Of a stretch of 64,000 nt of DNA, positions 35,475 to 43,143 are shown piece by piece (position 1 is the first letter of the stretch; each line of letters opens with the position of its first letter). The stretch comes from Oleiagrimonas sp963817755 (GTDB lineage: Bacteria; Pseudomonadota; Gammaproteobacteria; Xanthomonadales; Rhodanobacteraceae). The notes under the pieces are model-generated. The model searched no databases and was not told the origin of the DNA. It was given only the letters and a program-made list of their open reading frames with translations. The stretch spans positions 124,001 to 188,000 of the forward strand of contig CAWFPB010000005.1 in NCBI GenBank assembly GCA_963817755.1, written 5' to 3'. A program made the position numbers and the translations under genes.

Positions 35475-35915
35475 TCAGCCCGGCTTGACCACCACCAGGA
35501 TCACGATCGCGATCAGCAGCAGCGCTGGGATCTCGTTGAAGATCCGCAGCCCTCGGCTGGTCCAGTCGAGGGCGTCGCGGCGGGCATCGCGGACCATCTT
35601 GATCAGCATCCCGTGGTAGCCGATCAGCAGCAGCACCAGGCCCAGCTTGGCGTGGAACCACCAGCCGTTCATCAGGTAGCCCGGCGCATGCGCCAGCCAC
35701 CAGCCCATGGTCGCCAGGCCGAAGGCCACGGCCAACAGGCCGCCGATGTGGGTAATGCCCAGCAGGCGACGTTCCATCACCTTCAGGCGCTCGCGCACCA
35801 CCGGCTCGGTGGCCTCGACGTGGTAGACGAACAAGCGCGGAAGGTAGAACAGACCGGCGAACCAGGTCACCACGAAGATGATGTGAAAGGCTTTCAGCCA
35901 GAGTAACCAGTGCAC
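35475..35915 (-). CDS. hemJ: HemJ-type protoporphyrinogen oxidase
   Basis: Integral membrane protein of 146 residues for the penultimate step of heme synthesis, oxidation of protoporphyrinogen IX. The start LLWLKAFHIIFVVTWFAGLF and YLPRLFVYHVEA, then HAKLGLVLLLIGYHG and RIFNEIPALLLIAIVILVV, are characteristic of HemJ/UPF0093. It is convergent with bfr; the 49-base gap holds an imperfect CCGGC/GCCGG hairpin (about 35447-35470) that could terminate both. Grouping with bfd, bfr and erpA suggests an iron/heme neighbourhood. Confidence 0.9.
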   Translation of the reverse strand: MHWLLWLKAFHIIFVVTWFAGLFYLPRLFVYHVEATEPVVRERLKVMERRLLGITHIGGLLAVAFGLATMGWWLAHAPGYLMNGWWFHAKLGLVLLLIGYHGMLIKMVRDARRDALDWTSRGLRIFNEIPALLLIAIVILVVVKPG

Positions 35916-36024
35916 GTTGCGAACCCGTCCCGAGAATCAGTGTCCGAGTATACGCATCCGCGCCCTCCAGCCTTGACGCTGGTCCCGTGCGGTGGCTATA
36001 TGTCCGCTTTCCCCCGGGTAGTCC

Positions 36025-36771
36025 ATGAGCACTCGTCCACCGCCCCGTTATGCCGTGCATCCAGTGCACGCACCCCCGACCCGCCCGCGGTCGCGGCTGT
36101 GGTGGATCCTGGGTTGGGGCGCATCCCTGGTGCTGGTCGGGAGCCTGGCCTTCGTGCTCGGCCGCAGCGATGTCGCGGCCGGTTCCGGACCGGCCGGCAA
36201 CACGCGAAAGCTGGCCGCCGAGAACGCCCAACTCAAGCAACAGCTGGCCATCGCCCGGCGCTCGGTCCAGGTCGCCAACGTGGCCAGCCGCAAACTCACC
36301 GAGAACCTTGCCGAGCGCGATGAGAAGATCAACGGCCTGCGCGCCGACCTGGCTTTCTACTCGCGCCTGGTCGGCGGTAGCGGGCAACGCCAGGGACTGC
36401 AGCTTCAGGGTGTGCACCTGGACCGGGTCGCGCACTCGCGCGCCTGGAACATCACCCTGACCCTGACCCGCAACGCACGACGCGGCAACGAGGTCCGCGG
36501 CAACGCGCGGATCGCCATCGACGGCGTGCGCGGGGGCTCGCTGACGCGCCTTCAGTGGCAGGACCTCAGCGCTCCCGACCAGAAGGACGGCCTGCCCTTC
36601 CGGTTCAAGTATTTCCAGCAACTGCATGGGACACTGCTGTTGCCCAAGGGCTTCACGCCCAACCGCCTGCAGATCCGTCTCGACCCGACACGCGGCAAAT
36701 CCATCACCCAGAGCAAGTCCTGGACGGACGCATTGAAGAATCCGGAGAACAACCAAGATGTGGAGCAATAA
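36025..36771 (+). CDS. DUF6776-like membrane-anchored coiled-coil protein
   Basis: Protein of 248 residues with an N-terminal membrane helix at about residues 26-46 (WWILGWGASLVLVGSLAFVLG), a charged coiled coil at about 58-110 (ENAQLKQQLAIARRS, LTENLAERDEKINGLRADL) and a C-terminal beta-rich domain (WNITLTLTRN, FKYFQQLHGTLLLP). It matches the pattern of DUF6776 proteins found beside bactofilins in Xanthomonadales. Function unknown. It overlaps the bactofilin gene by 14 bases, so the pair is likely co-translated and may act together at the membrane. Confidence 0.75.
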   Translation: MSTRPPPRYAVHPVHAPPTRPRSRLWWILGWGASLVLVGSLAFVLGRSDVAAGSGPAGNTRKLAAENAQLKQQLAIARRSVQVANVASRKLTENLAERDEKINGLRADLAFYSRLVGGSGQRQGLQLQGVHLDRVAHSRAWNITLTLTRNARRGNEVRGNARIAIDGVRGGSLTRLQWQDLSAPDQKDGLPFRFKYFQQLHGTLLLPKGFTPNRLQIRLDPTRGKSITQSKSWTDALKNPENNQDVEQ

Positions 36772-37219
36772 CCAACGCAAGCCCGACGCCAGCACCGATG
36801 CACATGCCAGCGACACCAGTCTGGTGGCCTCGGGCACCAGGATCCAGGGCGACGTGCACTTCAGCGGCACGCTGCATCTGGACGGCTGCATCGAGGGTTG
36901 CGTCAGCGCCGAGAACGACAGCGGTGCGGTGTTCACCCTCAGCGAACACGGCCAGGTCATCGGCGAGGTGCGGGTCCCGCACGCGGTCATCAACGGCGCC
37001 GTCAAGGGCGATATCCACGCCGCCGAACGCCTGGAACTGGCCGCGCAGGCCTGCGTCGAGGGCGACGTGCACTACCGCGTGCTGGAAATGGCCGCCGGCG
37101 CCCAGGTCAACGGCCGCATGGTCCACCAGAAGGAAAACCAGCGGCAGTTGCCGAACCCGGAAGGCGAAAAGACCGTGTTCGACGACGACGTGGTCATGGA
37201 CAACGGGCGCGAGAGTTGA
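36758..37219 (+). CDS. Bactofilin
   Basis: Cytoskeletal beta-helix protein of 153 residues that polymerises without nucleotide. The domain runs from about residue 20 to 125, with repeating GTRIQGDVHFSGTLHLDG, GQVIGEV, NGAVKGDIHAAERLEL and EGDVHYRVLEM turns. The flanks are short and polar, as is usual. Bactofilins localise envelope enzymes and shape cells. Overlap with the upstream coiled-coil gene suggests that protein as its membrane partner. Confidence 0.9.
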   Translation: MWSNNQRKPDASTDAHASDTSLVASGTRIQGDVHFSGTLHLDGCIEGCVSAENDSGAVFTLSEHGQVIGEVRVPHAVINGAVKGDIHAAERLELAAQACVEGDVHYRVLEMAAGAQVNGRMVHQKENQRQLPNPEGEKTVFDDDVVMDNGRES

Positions 37220-37310
37220 GGGATCGCGGGCTTGAGCCAACGCCGCCTGCCCCCATGTCGGGACGGGCGGCGGCTTGCCGCGATCATGCTTAGGCGCGAC
37301 ACTAGACCCC

Positions 37311-37682
37311 ATGAACACCGTTCCCATCCAGATGCCCGACTACCGCAGCAGCGGCGCGCCGCTGGTGTTCACCGACGCGGCCGCGCACAAGGTGCGCGAG
37401 CTGATCGACGAGGAAGGCAATCCCGCGCTGAAACTGCGCGTGTACATCAGCGGCGGCGGCTGCTCGGGCTTCCAGTACGGCTTCACCTTCGATGAGACCC
37501 GGGCCGAGGACGACCTGGCCGTGGACAAGGAAGGCGTCACCTTGCTGGTCGATCCGCTGTCGCTGCAGTACCTGACGGGCGCCGAGATCGACTACGCGGA
37601 GAATCTCAGCGGCTCGCAGTTCGTGATCCGCAATCCCAACGCGACCACGACCTGCGGCTGCGGCTCCTCGTTCTCCGTGTAG
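37311..37682 (+). CDS. erpA: Iron-sulfur cluster insertion protein ErpA (A-type carrier)
   Basis: Carrier of 123 residues that delivers Fe-S clusters to apo-enzymes, including those of isoprenoid synthesis and respiration. The three conserved cysteines are in SGGGCSGFQYGF and TTTCGCGSSFSV, and YLTGAEIDYAENL is typical of ErpA. The ATG at 37311 gives the standard length. The MoaA radical-SAM enzyme in this window is a possible client. Confidence 0.92.
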   Translation: MNTVPIQMPDYRSSGAPLVFTDAAAHKVRELIDEEGNPALKLRVYISGGGCSGFQYGFTFDETRAEDDLAVDKEGVTLLVDPLSLQYLTGAEIDYAENLSGSQFVIRNPNATTTCGCGSSFSV

Positions 37683-37698
37683 GCAAGGCGCAGGTTCC

Positions 37699-38658
37699 GT
37701 GGACCGCGCCCCCGCCCCGCCGATCAACCCCTTCGCCGGACTGGCGCTCGACCGCATGGCCGAACGCCGCGACGACCGCGACTGGCTGGCCGGCCTCGAG
37801 CGCCACCCGGGCTCACGCTACCTGGTCCTGGACCCGGATACCCGCCTGCTGACCGATGCCGATGCCACCGGACCGCGTCTGCTGTCGCCGGACGAGCGCG
37901 TGCGATGGCTGCCCGACCCGTCCACCAGCCTGCTCGGCCTGACCGATGACGGGCACGGGTACTTCCTGCTGCATGCCGACGCCGCCCAGGCCGACGCGCT
38001 CGAGACGACGCTGCGCGGCAGTCGCATCGACCTGCGCCGGGCCGGCATGCAGTTCGATGCCTTCCACGCCGGCCTGTTCGCCTACGCCAGCGGCCTGGCC
38101 CACTGGCAGGCGCGTACGCGCTATTGCCCGGCTTGCGGCGGCGCGCTCGAGCGCGAGTCCGCCGGCCATCGCGCACGCTGCACCCAATGCGGCACGCTGC
38201 AGTTTCCGCGCAGCGATCCGGCCATCATCGTCATCGTCGAGCACGACGGCGCGTGCCTGCTGGGTCGCCAACCGAACTGGCCGGAAAAACTCTATTCGAC
38301 CCTGGCCGGCTTCGTCGAACCGGGCGAGTCGCTGGAGGACGCGGTACGCCGCGAGGTCGCCGAAGAAACCGGCGTCGAGGTCGTCGCCAGCCGCTATCAC
38401 TCCTCCCAGCCCTGGCCGTTCCCGGCCTCGCTGATGCTGGGCTTCACCGCGCAGGCGAGCGCACGCGACATCGAGCTGCGCGATGGCGAGATCGAGCATG
38501 CCGACTGGTTCACCCCGGAACAGATCGTGCACGGCATTGAACAGGGCCGACTGGTGGTGCCGAGCTCCCTGTCGGTGTCCTGGCAGTTGATCGCGCACTG
38601 GATGCACGTGCGCGCCGGCATCGACCTCGGCGCGGTGTGCCGCTCCACCGCCACCTGA
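37699..38658 (+). CDS. nudC: NAD(+) diphosphatase / RNA deNADding enzyme NudC
   Basis: Nudix hydrolase of 319 residues that cleaves NADH and removes NAD caps from RNA. The zinc ribbon is CPACGG...CTQCG, the Nudix box begins GFVEPGESLEDAVRREV and continues AEETGV, and the NudC-specific SQPWPFPASLM follows. It starts with GTG at 37699, 16 bases after the erpA stop. This is the second RNA 5'-end-processing Nudix enzyme in the window, after RppH. Confidence 0.94.
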   Translation: MDRAPAPPINPFAGLALDRMAERRDDRDWLAGLERHPGSRYLVLDPDTRLLTDADATGPRLLSPDERVRWLPDPSTSLLGLTDDGHGYFLLHADAAQADALETTLRGSRIDLRRAGMQFDAFHAGLFAYASGLAHWQARTRYCPACGGALERESAGHRARCTQCGTLQFPRSDPAIIVIVEHDGACLLGRQPNWPEKLYSTLAGFVEPGESLEDAVRREVAEETGVEVVASRYHSSQPWPFPASLMLGFTAQASARDIELRDGEIEHADWFTPEQIVHGIEQGRLVVPSSLSVSWQLIAHWMHVRAGIDLGAVCRSTAT

Positions 38659-38719
38659 ACCTGCGCGGCCCGCTACAATCGGGCCGAATCCCATTGCCGA
38701 TGCCCGGAGTCGTTCCGTC

Positions 38720-39643
38720 ATGGCCATCCGTCTGCTGGTCGTCCTGGTAGTGATGCTGCTGATCCAGCTGCTGCCCTACATCCCCCGGTACCGCCGGCAC
38801 GGCTGGTTCCACCGCTGGACCGGCCAGCATGCCGACAGCGACGGCGCGGCCTTCGTCGCCTGGACGCTGCTGCCGCCGCTGATCGTTTGCGCGGTCATTT
38901 CCATCGTGCTGTGGCAACTGCCGATGATGATGGCGCTGTGGGGCGTTTTCGCCGGCTGCGTGCTGGCCTACAGCCTCGGCCCGCGCGACCTGGAACGCGA
39001 CATCGACGCCGTGCTCAAGGCCGGCGACCGCGAAAGCCGCCTGGCCGCCGCCCAGTTTCTTCGCCCCACCGACAGCCTCGACCCCTTGCCGCTGAACGCC
39101 CACCGCCTGGTCGAAGCCACGGTGTGGGCGGGCCTGCAGCGGCGTTTCGCGGTGATCTTCTGGTTCCTGCTGCTGGGGCCGGCTGGCGCGCTGGGCTATC
39201 GCCTGGTGCGCCTGCTGCTGGTCGAGGGGCCGCCCGAGACGGGCAGCGAAAACGGCACGGCCCCCGCCGAGGGATCCGACGCGTCCCCTGCACCTGCGCG
39301 CGGGCGCGCCGCGGCGCGCCGGCTGGGGGAGGTCCTGGACTGGCCGGCCGCGCACCTGATGGTGCTGGCCATGGCGCTGGTGTCGGACTTCGACGCCGTC
39401 ACCCGCGCCTGGCGCAGCTGGCATGCCGACCCCGGCAACGCCGCGCGCAGCTTCGACCCCGGTTTCCTGTCGGCCGTGGCGCGCGCCAGTGTCGACGCCG
39501 ATGTCGAGGCCGGCGACGCCGAGACCGAGGACACCAGCGACGCCCTGGCCGAGCTGGGCGACAGTCGCCGCCTGCTGCACCGCGTGCTGGTGGTGTGGCT
39601 GGCGGTCGCCGCGCTGATCGTGCTCGGCGGCTGGTTCGTGTAG
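38720..39643 (+). CDS. ampE: AmpE-like inner-membrane protein
   Basis: Membrane protein of 307 residues with helices at the N-terminus (IRLLVVLVVMLLIQLLPYI), after residue 45 (AWTLLPPLIVCAVISIVLW, MMALWGVFAGCVLAYSLG), mid-chain and at the C-terminus (LHRVLVVWLAVAALIVLGG). LAYSLGPRDLERDI and FAVIFWFLLLGPAGALGYRL fit the AmpE/CobD superfamily. AmpE takes part in beta-lactamase induction in enterobacteria, yet no ampD or ampC is next to it, so the exact role is open. A TACAAT at 38674-38679 may be its -10 element. Confidence 0.8.
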   Translation: MAIRLLVVLVVMLLIQLLPYIPRYRRHGWFHRWTGQHADSDGAAFVAWTLLPPLIVCAVISIVLWQLPMMMALWGVFAGCVLAYSLGPRDLERDIDAVLKAGDRESRLAAAQFLRPTDSLDPLPLNAHRLVEATVWAGLQRRFAVIFWFLLLGPAGALGYRLVRLLLVEGPPETGSENGTAPAEGSDASPAPARGRAAARRLGEVLDWPAAHLMVLAMALVSDFDAVTRAWRSWHADPGNAARSFDPGFLSAVARASVDADVEAGDAETEDTSDALAELGDSRRLLHRVLVVWLAVAALIVLGGWFV

Positions 39644-39645
39644 GG

Positions 39646-39741
39646 CGGGGAATGGGGAGTGGTGAATCGGGAATCGGGTCGCGGCTTCATGCTTGCGCGA
39701 TGTAGGGGTTGAGATTCGGGAAACGGGATTCGGGATTCGGA
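39646..39741. repeat. GGGAATCGGGAAT-type intergenic repeat, copy 3
   Basis: The left part (39646-39679) has GGGGAATGGGGAGTGGTGAA and GAATCGGGAATCGGG. The right part (39712-39740) has GATTCGGGAAACGGGATTCG. Words resemble copies 1 and 2 in the atp operon, but the right arm here is not the complement of the left, so it is not a clean hairpin. It fills the gap between the convergent ampE and MFS-acyltransferase genes. Confidence 0.65.
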
Positions 39742-39796
39742 CCGCAAGCCGGATGCTTGCGCGGATCCAGCCGGCCCTTGCCCCTGGACCCTTGCC

Positions 39797-41671
39797 CTAC
39801 GCCTCCGCCCCGCGCAATTGGCGCACCTTCGCTTCCAGCGCCGCGGCGTTGGCCTGGTCCGGCGGCACCGGATGCCCGGCGCGCAGCTCGATGCGGGCGC
39901 GGAAGCGGCGCGGCAGGCGGGCGCGGCGCAGGAAGTTGTCGCGGCGGCTGAACACGCTGCCCCACAGCCCGCGCAGGGCCAGCGGTACCACCGGCACCGG
40001 GCGTTGCGCGAGGATGCGCTCCACGCCCGGCCGGAACGGCGCGATCTCGCCGTCCGCGGTCAGGCCGCCCTCGGGGAAGATGCACACCACCTCGCCCGCC
40101 GCCAGGGCCGCGTCGATGGCCTCGAAGGCCGCCTCCAGCAGCGCCGGATCCTCCTTGCGCCCGGCGATCGGGATCGCCCCGGCCATGCGGAACAGCGGCC
40201 GAAGCAGCGGCAGGTTGTAGATGCGGTAGTACATCACGAAGCGCACCGGGCGGCGCACGCAGGCCATCACGATCAGCGGATCGGTGAACGCCGCGTGGTT
40301 GCACACCAACAGCGCCGCGCCTTCCGACGGCACCCGGCCGATGTCCAGGCAGCGCACCCGGTACAGCGTGTTGACCAGGATCCAGCCGAGAAAACGCAGC
40401 GGGAACTCCGGCACCAGGGTGAAGATGTACACCGCCACCGCAGCGTTCATCAGCGCCACCACCAGGAACAGCTGGGGCACGGTCAGGCCCAGGCCCAGCA
40501 GGGCCATGCCGAAGCCGGCCGCCAGCACCATGAACAACGCATTGATGATGTTGGTGGCGGCGATGATGCGCGACAGCTGGCTGCGCGCGGCGCGCGACTG
40601 CACCAGGGCGAACAGCGGCACGATGTAGAAACCCGAGACCATGCCGATCAGCACCAGGTCCACGGCGATGTGCCAGCCGCCGGCGCCGGTCAGCATGGCC
40701 CACCAGTCCTGGCCCTTGACCAGGGCCTGGTGCGGGCGCACGAAATACAGGTCCACGCCGAAGATCGTCATGCCGGCCGCGCCCAGCGGCACCAGCCCGG
40801 GCTCGACCTTGCCGCCGGACAGCTTCTCGCACAGCAGTGAGCCGATGCCGATGCCGACCGAAAACAGCGCCAGCGCCAGGGTCAGCACGCTGGCGTCGCC
40901 GCCGAGGTAATTGCGCGTGTACAGCGGCAACTGCACGGTCAGGGTGGCGCCGAAGAACCAGAACCAGGAGATGCCCAGGATGGCGTTGAACACGGTGCGC
41001 TCGCGCACGCTGTAGCCGAGCACGCGCCAGGTCTCCACGAACGGATTCCACTCGAAGCGCAGGTCCGGCGCGGTGGCCGGCGCCGGCGGGATGGCACGAC
41101 TGGCCAGGTAGCCGGCCACGGCCACCCCGATCACCGCCCCCGAAGCCAGCTGCGGTCCGATCCGTGGAACCGCCATCAGCACGTTGCCGGCCAGCGACCC
41201 GAGCAGGATCGACAGCGAGGTACCGGTCTCGACCAGACCGTTGCCGCCGACCAGCTCGGTCGGTTGCAGCACCTGCGGCAGGATCGAGTACTTGATCGGC
41301 CCGAACAGGGTCGACTGCAGCCCCATCAGGAACAGCACCACCAGCAGCATGGACGGGCTGGCAAGCATGAAGGCCACCGCGGCCAGGCACATGACCGCCA
41401 CCTCCATCGCCTTGACGATGCGGATCAGCCGGGCCTTTTCCATGCGCTCGGCCAGCTGGCCGGCGCTGGCCGAGAACAGGAAGAACGGCACGATGAACAG
41501 CGCCAGCGCCAGGTTGTTGTAGCCCGACAGCGCCCTGGAGGACATGCCCAGGCGGAAGGTGGCCATGCCGATCAGCGCATAGCGGAACGCGTTGTCGTTG
41601 AACGCGCCCAGCGCCTGCGTCGCGAAGAACGGCGCGAAACGGCGCTTGCCCAGCAATGCGAACTGGCTCAT
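39797..41671 (-). CDS. MFS transporter fused to a 1-acylglycerol-3-phosphate-type acyltransferase
   Basis: Protein of 624 residues. The first about 400 are a 12-helix major facilitator domain of the LplT lysophospholipid-flippase type (start RRFAPFFATQALGAFNDNAF, then FGPIKYSILPQVL). The last about 190 are a PlsC-type acyltransferase with His459-x4-Asp464 (NHAAFTD), then FPEGGLTADGEIAPFRPG. It probably flips lysophospholipid inward and re-acylates it. E. coli Aas carries a C-terminal acyl-ACP synthetase as well; that part is missing here. ATG 41671 (MSQFALLGKRRF) fits the first helix. It is 70 bases downstream of purD on the same strand. Confidence 0.88.
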   Translation of the reverse strand: MSQFALLGKRRFAPFFATQALGAFNDNAFRYALIGMATFRLGMSSRALSGYNNLALALFIVPFFLFSASAGQLAERMEKARLIRIVKAMEVAVMCLAAVAFMLASPSMLLVVLFLMGLQSTLFGPIKYSILPQVLQPTELVGGNGLVETGTSLSILLGSLAGNVLMAVPRIGPQLASGAVIGVAVAGYLASRAIPPAPATAPDLRFEWNPFVETWRVLGYSVRERTVFNAILGISWFWFFGATLTVQLPLYTRNYLGGDASVLTLALALFSVGIGIGSLLCEKLSGGKVEPGLVPLGAAGMTIFGVDLYFVRPHQALVKGQDWWAMLTGAGGWHIAVDLVLIGMVSGFYIVPLFALVQSRAARSQLSRIIAATNIINALFMVLAAGFGMALLGLGLTVPQLFLVVALMNAAVAVYIFTLVPEFPLRFLGWILVNTLYRVRCLDIGRVPSEGAALLVCNHAAFTDPLIVMACVRRPVRFVMYYRIYNLPLLRPLFRMAGAIPIAGRKEDPALLEAAFEAIDAALAAGEVVCIFPEGGLTADGEIAPFRPGVERILAQRPVPVVPLALRGLWGSVFSRRDNFLRRARLPRRFRARIELRAGHPVPPDQANAAALEAKVRQLRGAEA

Positions 41672-41741
41672 CCCCTGCCCCGGTGGAAATCCAAACCCGG
41701 ACCAGCCTAGCGCAAATGACGTCGGCCGCGGGACGTGCGGA

Positions 41742-43025
41742 TCAGTCGCGGCGCAGCGCCCGATGACCGATGTCGCGGCGGCAGAAAGCGCCTTCGAAAT
41801 GGATCTTTTCCGCACACGCATAGGCGCGATCGCTCGCGGCGGCCAGGTCCTCGCCCAGCGCGCACACGGTCAGCACGCGCCCGCCCGCGGTGACCACGCG
41901 CCCGTCCTCGTCCAGCCGGGTGCCGGCATGGAAGACCTTGGCGTCCTCGCCGCAGTCGCCGTCCAGGCCCTCGATCGGCAGGCCCTTGCGCACGCTGCCC
42001 GGGTAGCCGCCCGAGGCCAGCACCACGCCGATCGCCGGGCGCGGATCCCATGCGGCCTCGATCTGGTCCAGGTGCCCGTCCAGGGCGGCCTCGACCAGGT
42101 CCACCAGATCGGACTTCAGGCGCATCATGATCGGCTGCGTTTCCGGATCGCCGAAACGCACGTTGAACTCGACCACCTTGGGCGCACCCTCGGCGTCGAT
42201 CATCAGGCCGGCGTACAGGAAACCGATGAACGGCGCACCCTCCGATGCCATCCCGTGCAGGGTCGGCTCGATGACCTCCTCGCGGATGCGACGCTCGACC
42301 TCGGGGGTCACCACCGGTGCCGGCGTGTAGGCGCCCATGCCGCCGGTGTTGGGCCCCAGGTCGCCCTCGTCGCGGCGCTTGTGGTCCTGGCTGGAGGCCA
42401 TCGGCAGGTAGTTGTGGCCGTCGCTGACCACGATGTAGCTGGCTTCCTCGCCTTCCAGGAACTCCTCGATCACCACGCGCGCCGAGGCCTTGCCGAAGGC
42501 ATGGGCACCGAGCATGTCGCGCACCGCCTGCTCGGCGTCGGACAGGGTCAGGGCCACGACCACGCCCTTGCCCGCGGCCAGGCCATCGGCCTTGATTACG
42601 ATCGGCGCGCGCCGGCTGCGCACGTAGGCGAGCGCGCGCTCGACCTCGGTGAACACCGCATAACGCGCGGTGGGGATGTTGTGGCGCAGCAGGAAGTCTT
42701 TGCTGAAGGCCTTCGAACCCTCCAGCTGCGCGGCGATCGCGCGCGGCCCGAAGCAGCGCAGGTCGGCGGCACGGAAGCGGTCGACCACACCGGCCACCAG
42801 CGGCGCCTCCGGGCCGACCACGGTCAGTTCCACGCCTTCCTCGCGGGCCAGCTGCAACAGGGCCTCGGGATCGGCGACGTCCACCGCGACATTGCGCATG
42901 CCGGGCTCGCGTGCGGTGCCGGCATTGCCGGGGGCCACCAGGACCTCGCTGACGCGGCGCGACTGGCCGATCTTCCATGCCAGCGCGTGCTCGCGGCCGC
43001 CGCCACCAATCACCAGGACCTTCAT
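41742..43025 (-). CDS. purD: Phosphoribosylamine-glycine ligase
   Basis: Second step of purine synthesis, ATP-grasp enzyme of 427 residues. It shows the N-terminal KVLVIGGGGREHALAWK, ATP-grasp KADGLAAGKGVVVA, EEFLEGEEASYIVVSDG, the PurD signature FNVRFGDPETQPIMMRL and the C-terminal ASGGYPGSVRKG. The usual partner purH is not in the window. It is followed by the MFS-acyltransferase gene and preceded by a ligase gene on the same strand. Confidence 0.97.
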   Translation of the reverse strand: MKVLVIGGGGREHALAWKIGQSRRVSEVLVAPGNAGTAREPGMRNVAVDVADPEALLQLAREEGVELTVVGPEAPLVAGVVDRFRAADLRCFGPRAIAAQLEGSKAFSKDFLLRHNIPTARYAVFTEVERALAYVRSRRAPIVIKADGLAAGKGVVVALTLSDAEQAVRDMLGAHAFGKASARVVIEEFLEGEEASYIVVSDGHNYLPMASSQDHKRRDEGDLGPNTGGMGAYTPAPVVTPEVERRIREEVIEPTLHGMASEGAPFIGFLYAGLMIDAEGAPKVVEFNVRFGDPETQPIMMRLKSDLVDLVEAALDGHLDQIEAAWDPRPAIGVVLASGGYPGSVRKGLPIEGLDGDCGEDAKVFHAGTRLDEDGRVVTAGGRVLTVCALGEDLAAASDRAYACAEKIHFEGAFCRRDIGHRALRRD

Positions 43026-43143
43026 GCCATTGCTCCGCGTTGCGATCGTTCAATCATGCGCTGCGTGGGGCGCGGCATCACCGGGAAGCGGCCGTCACGC
43101 ATGCGCGGGGGGCAAAGGATAGCGAAAACGGCGGCGCCGCGTT

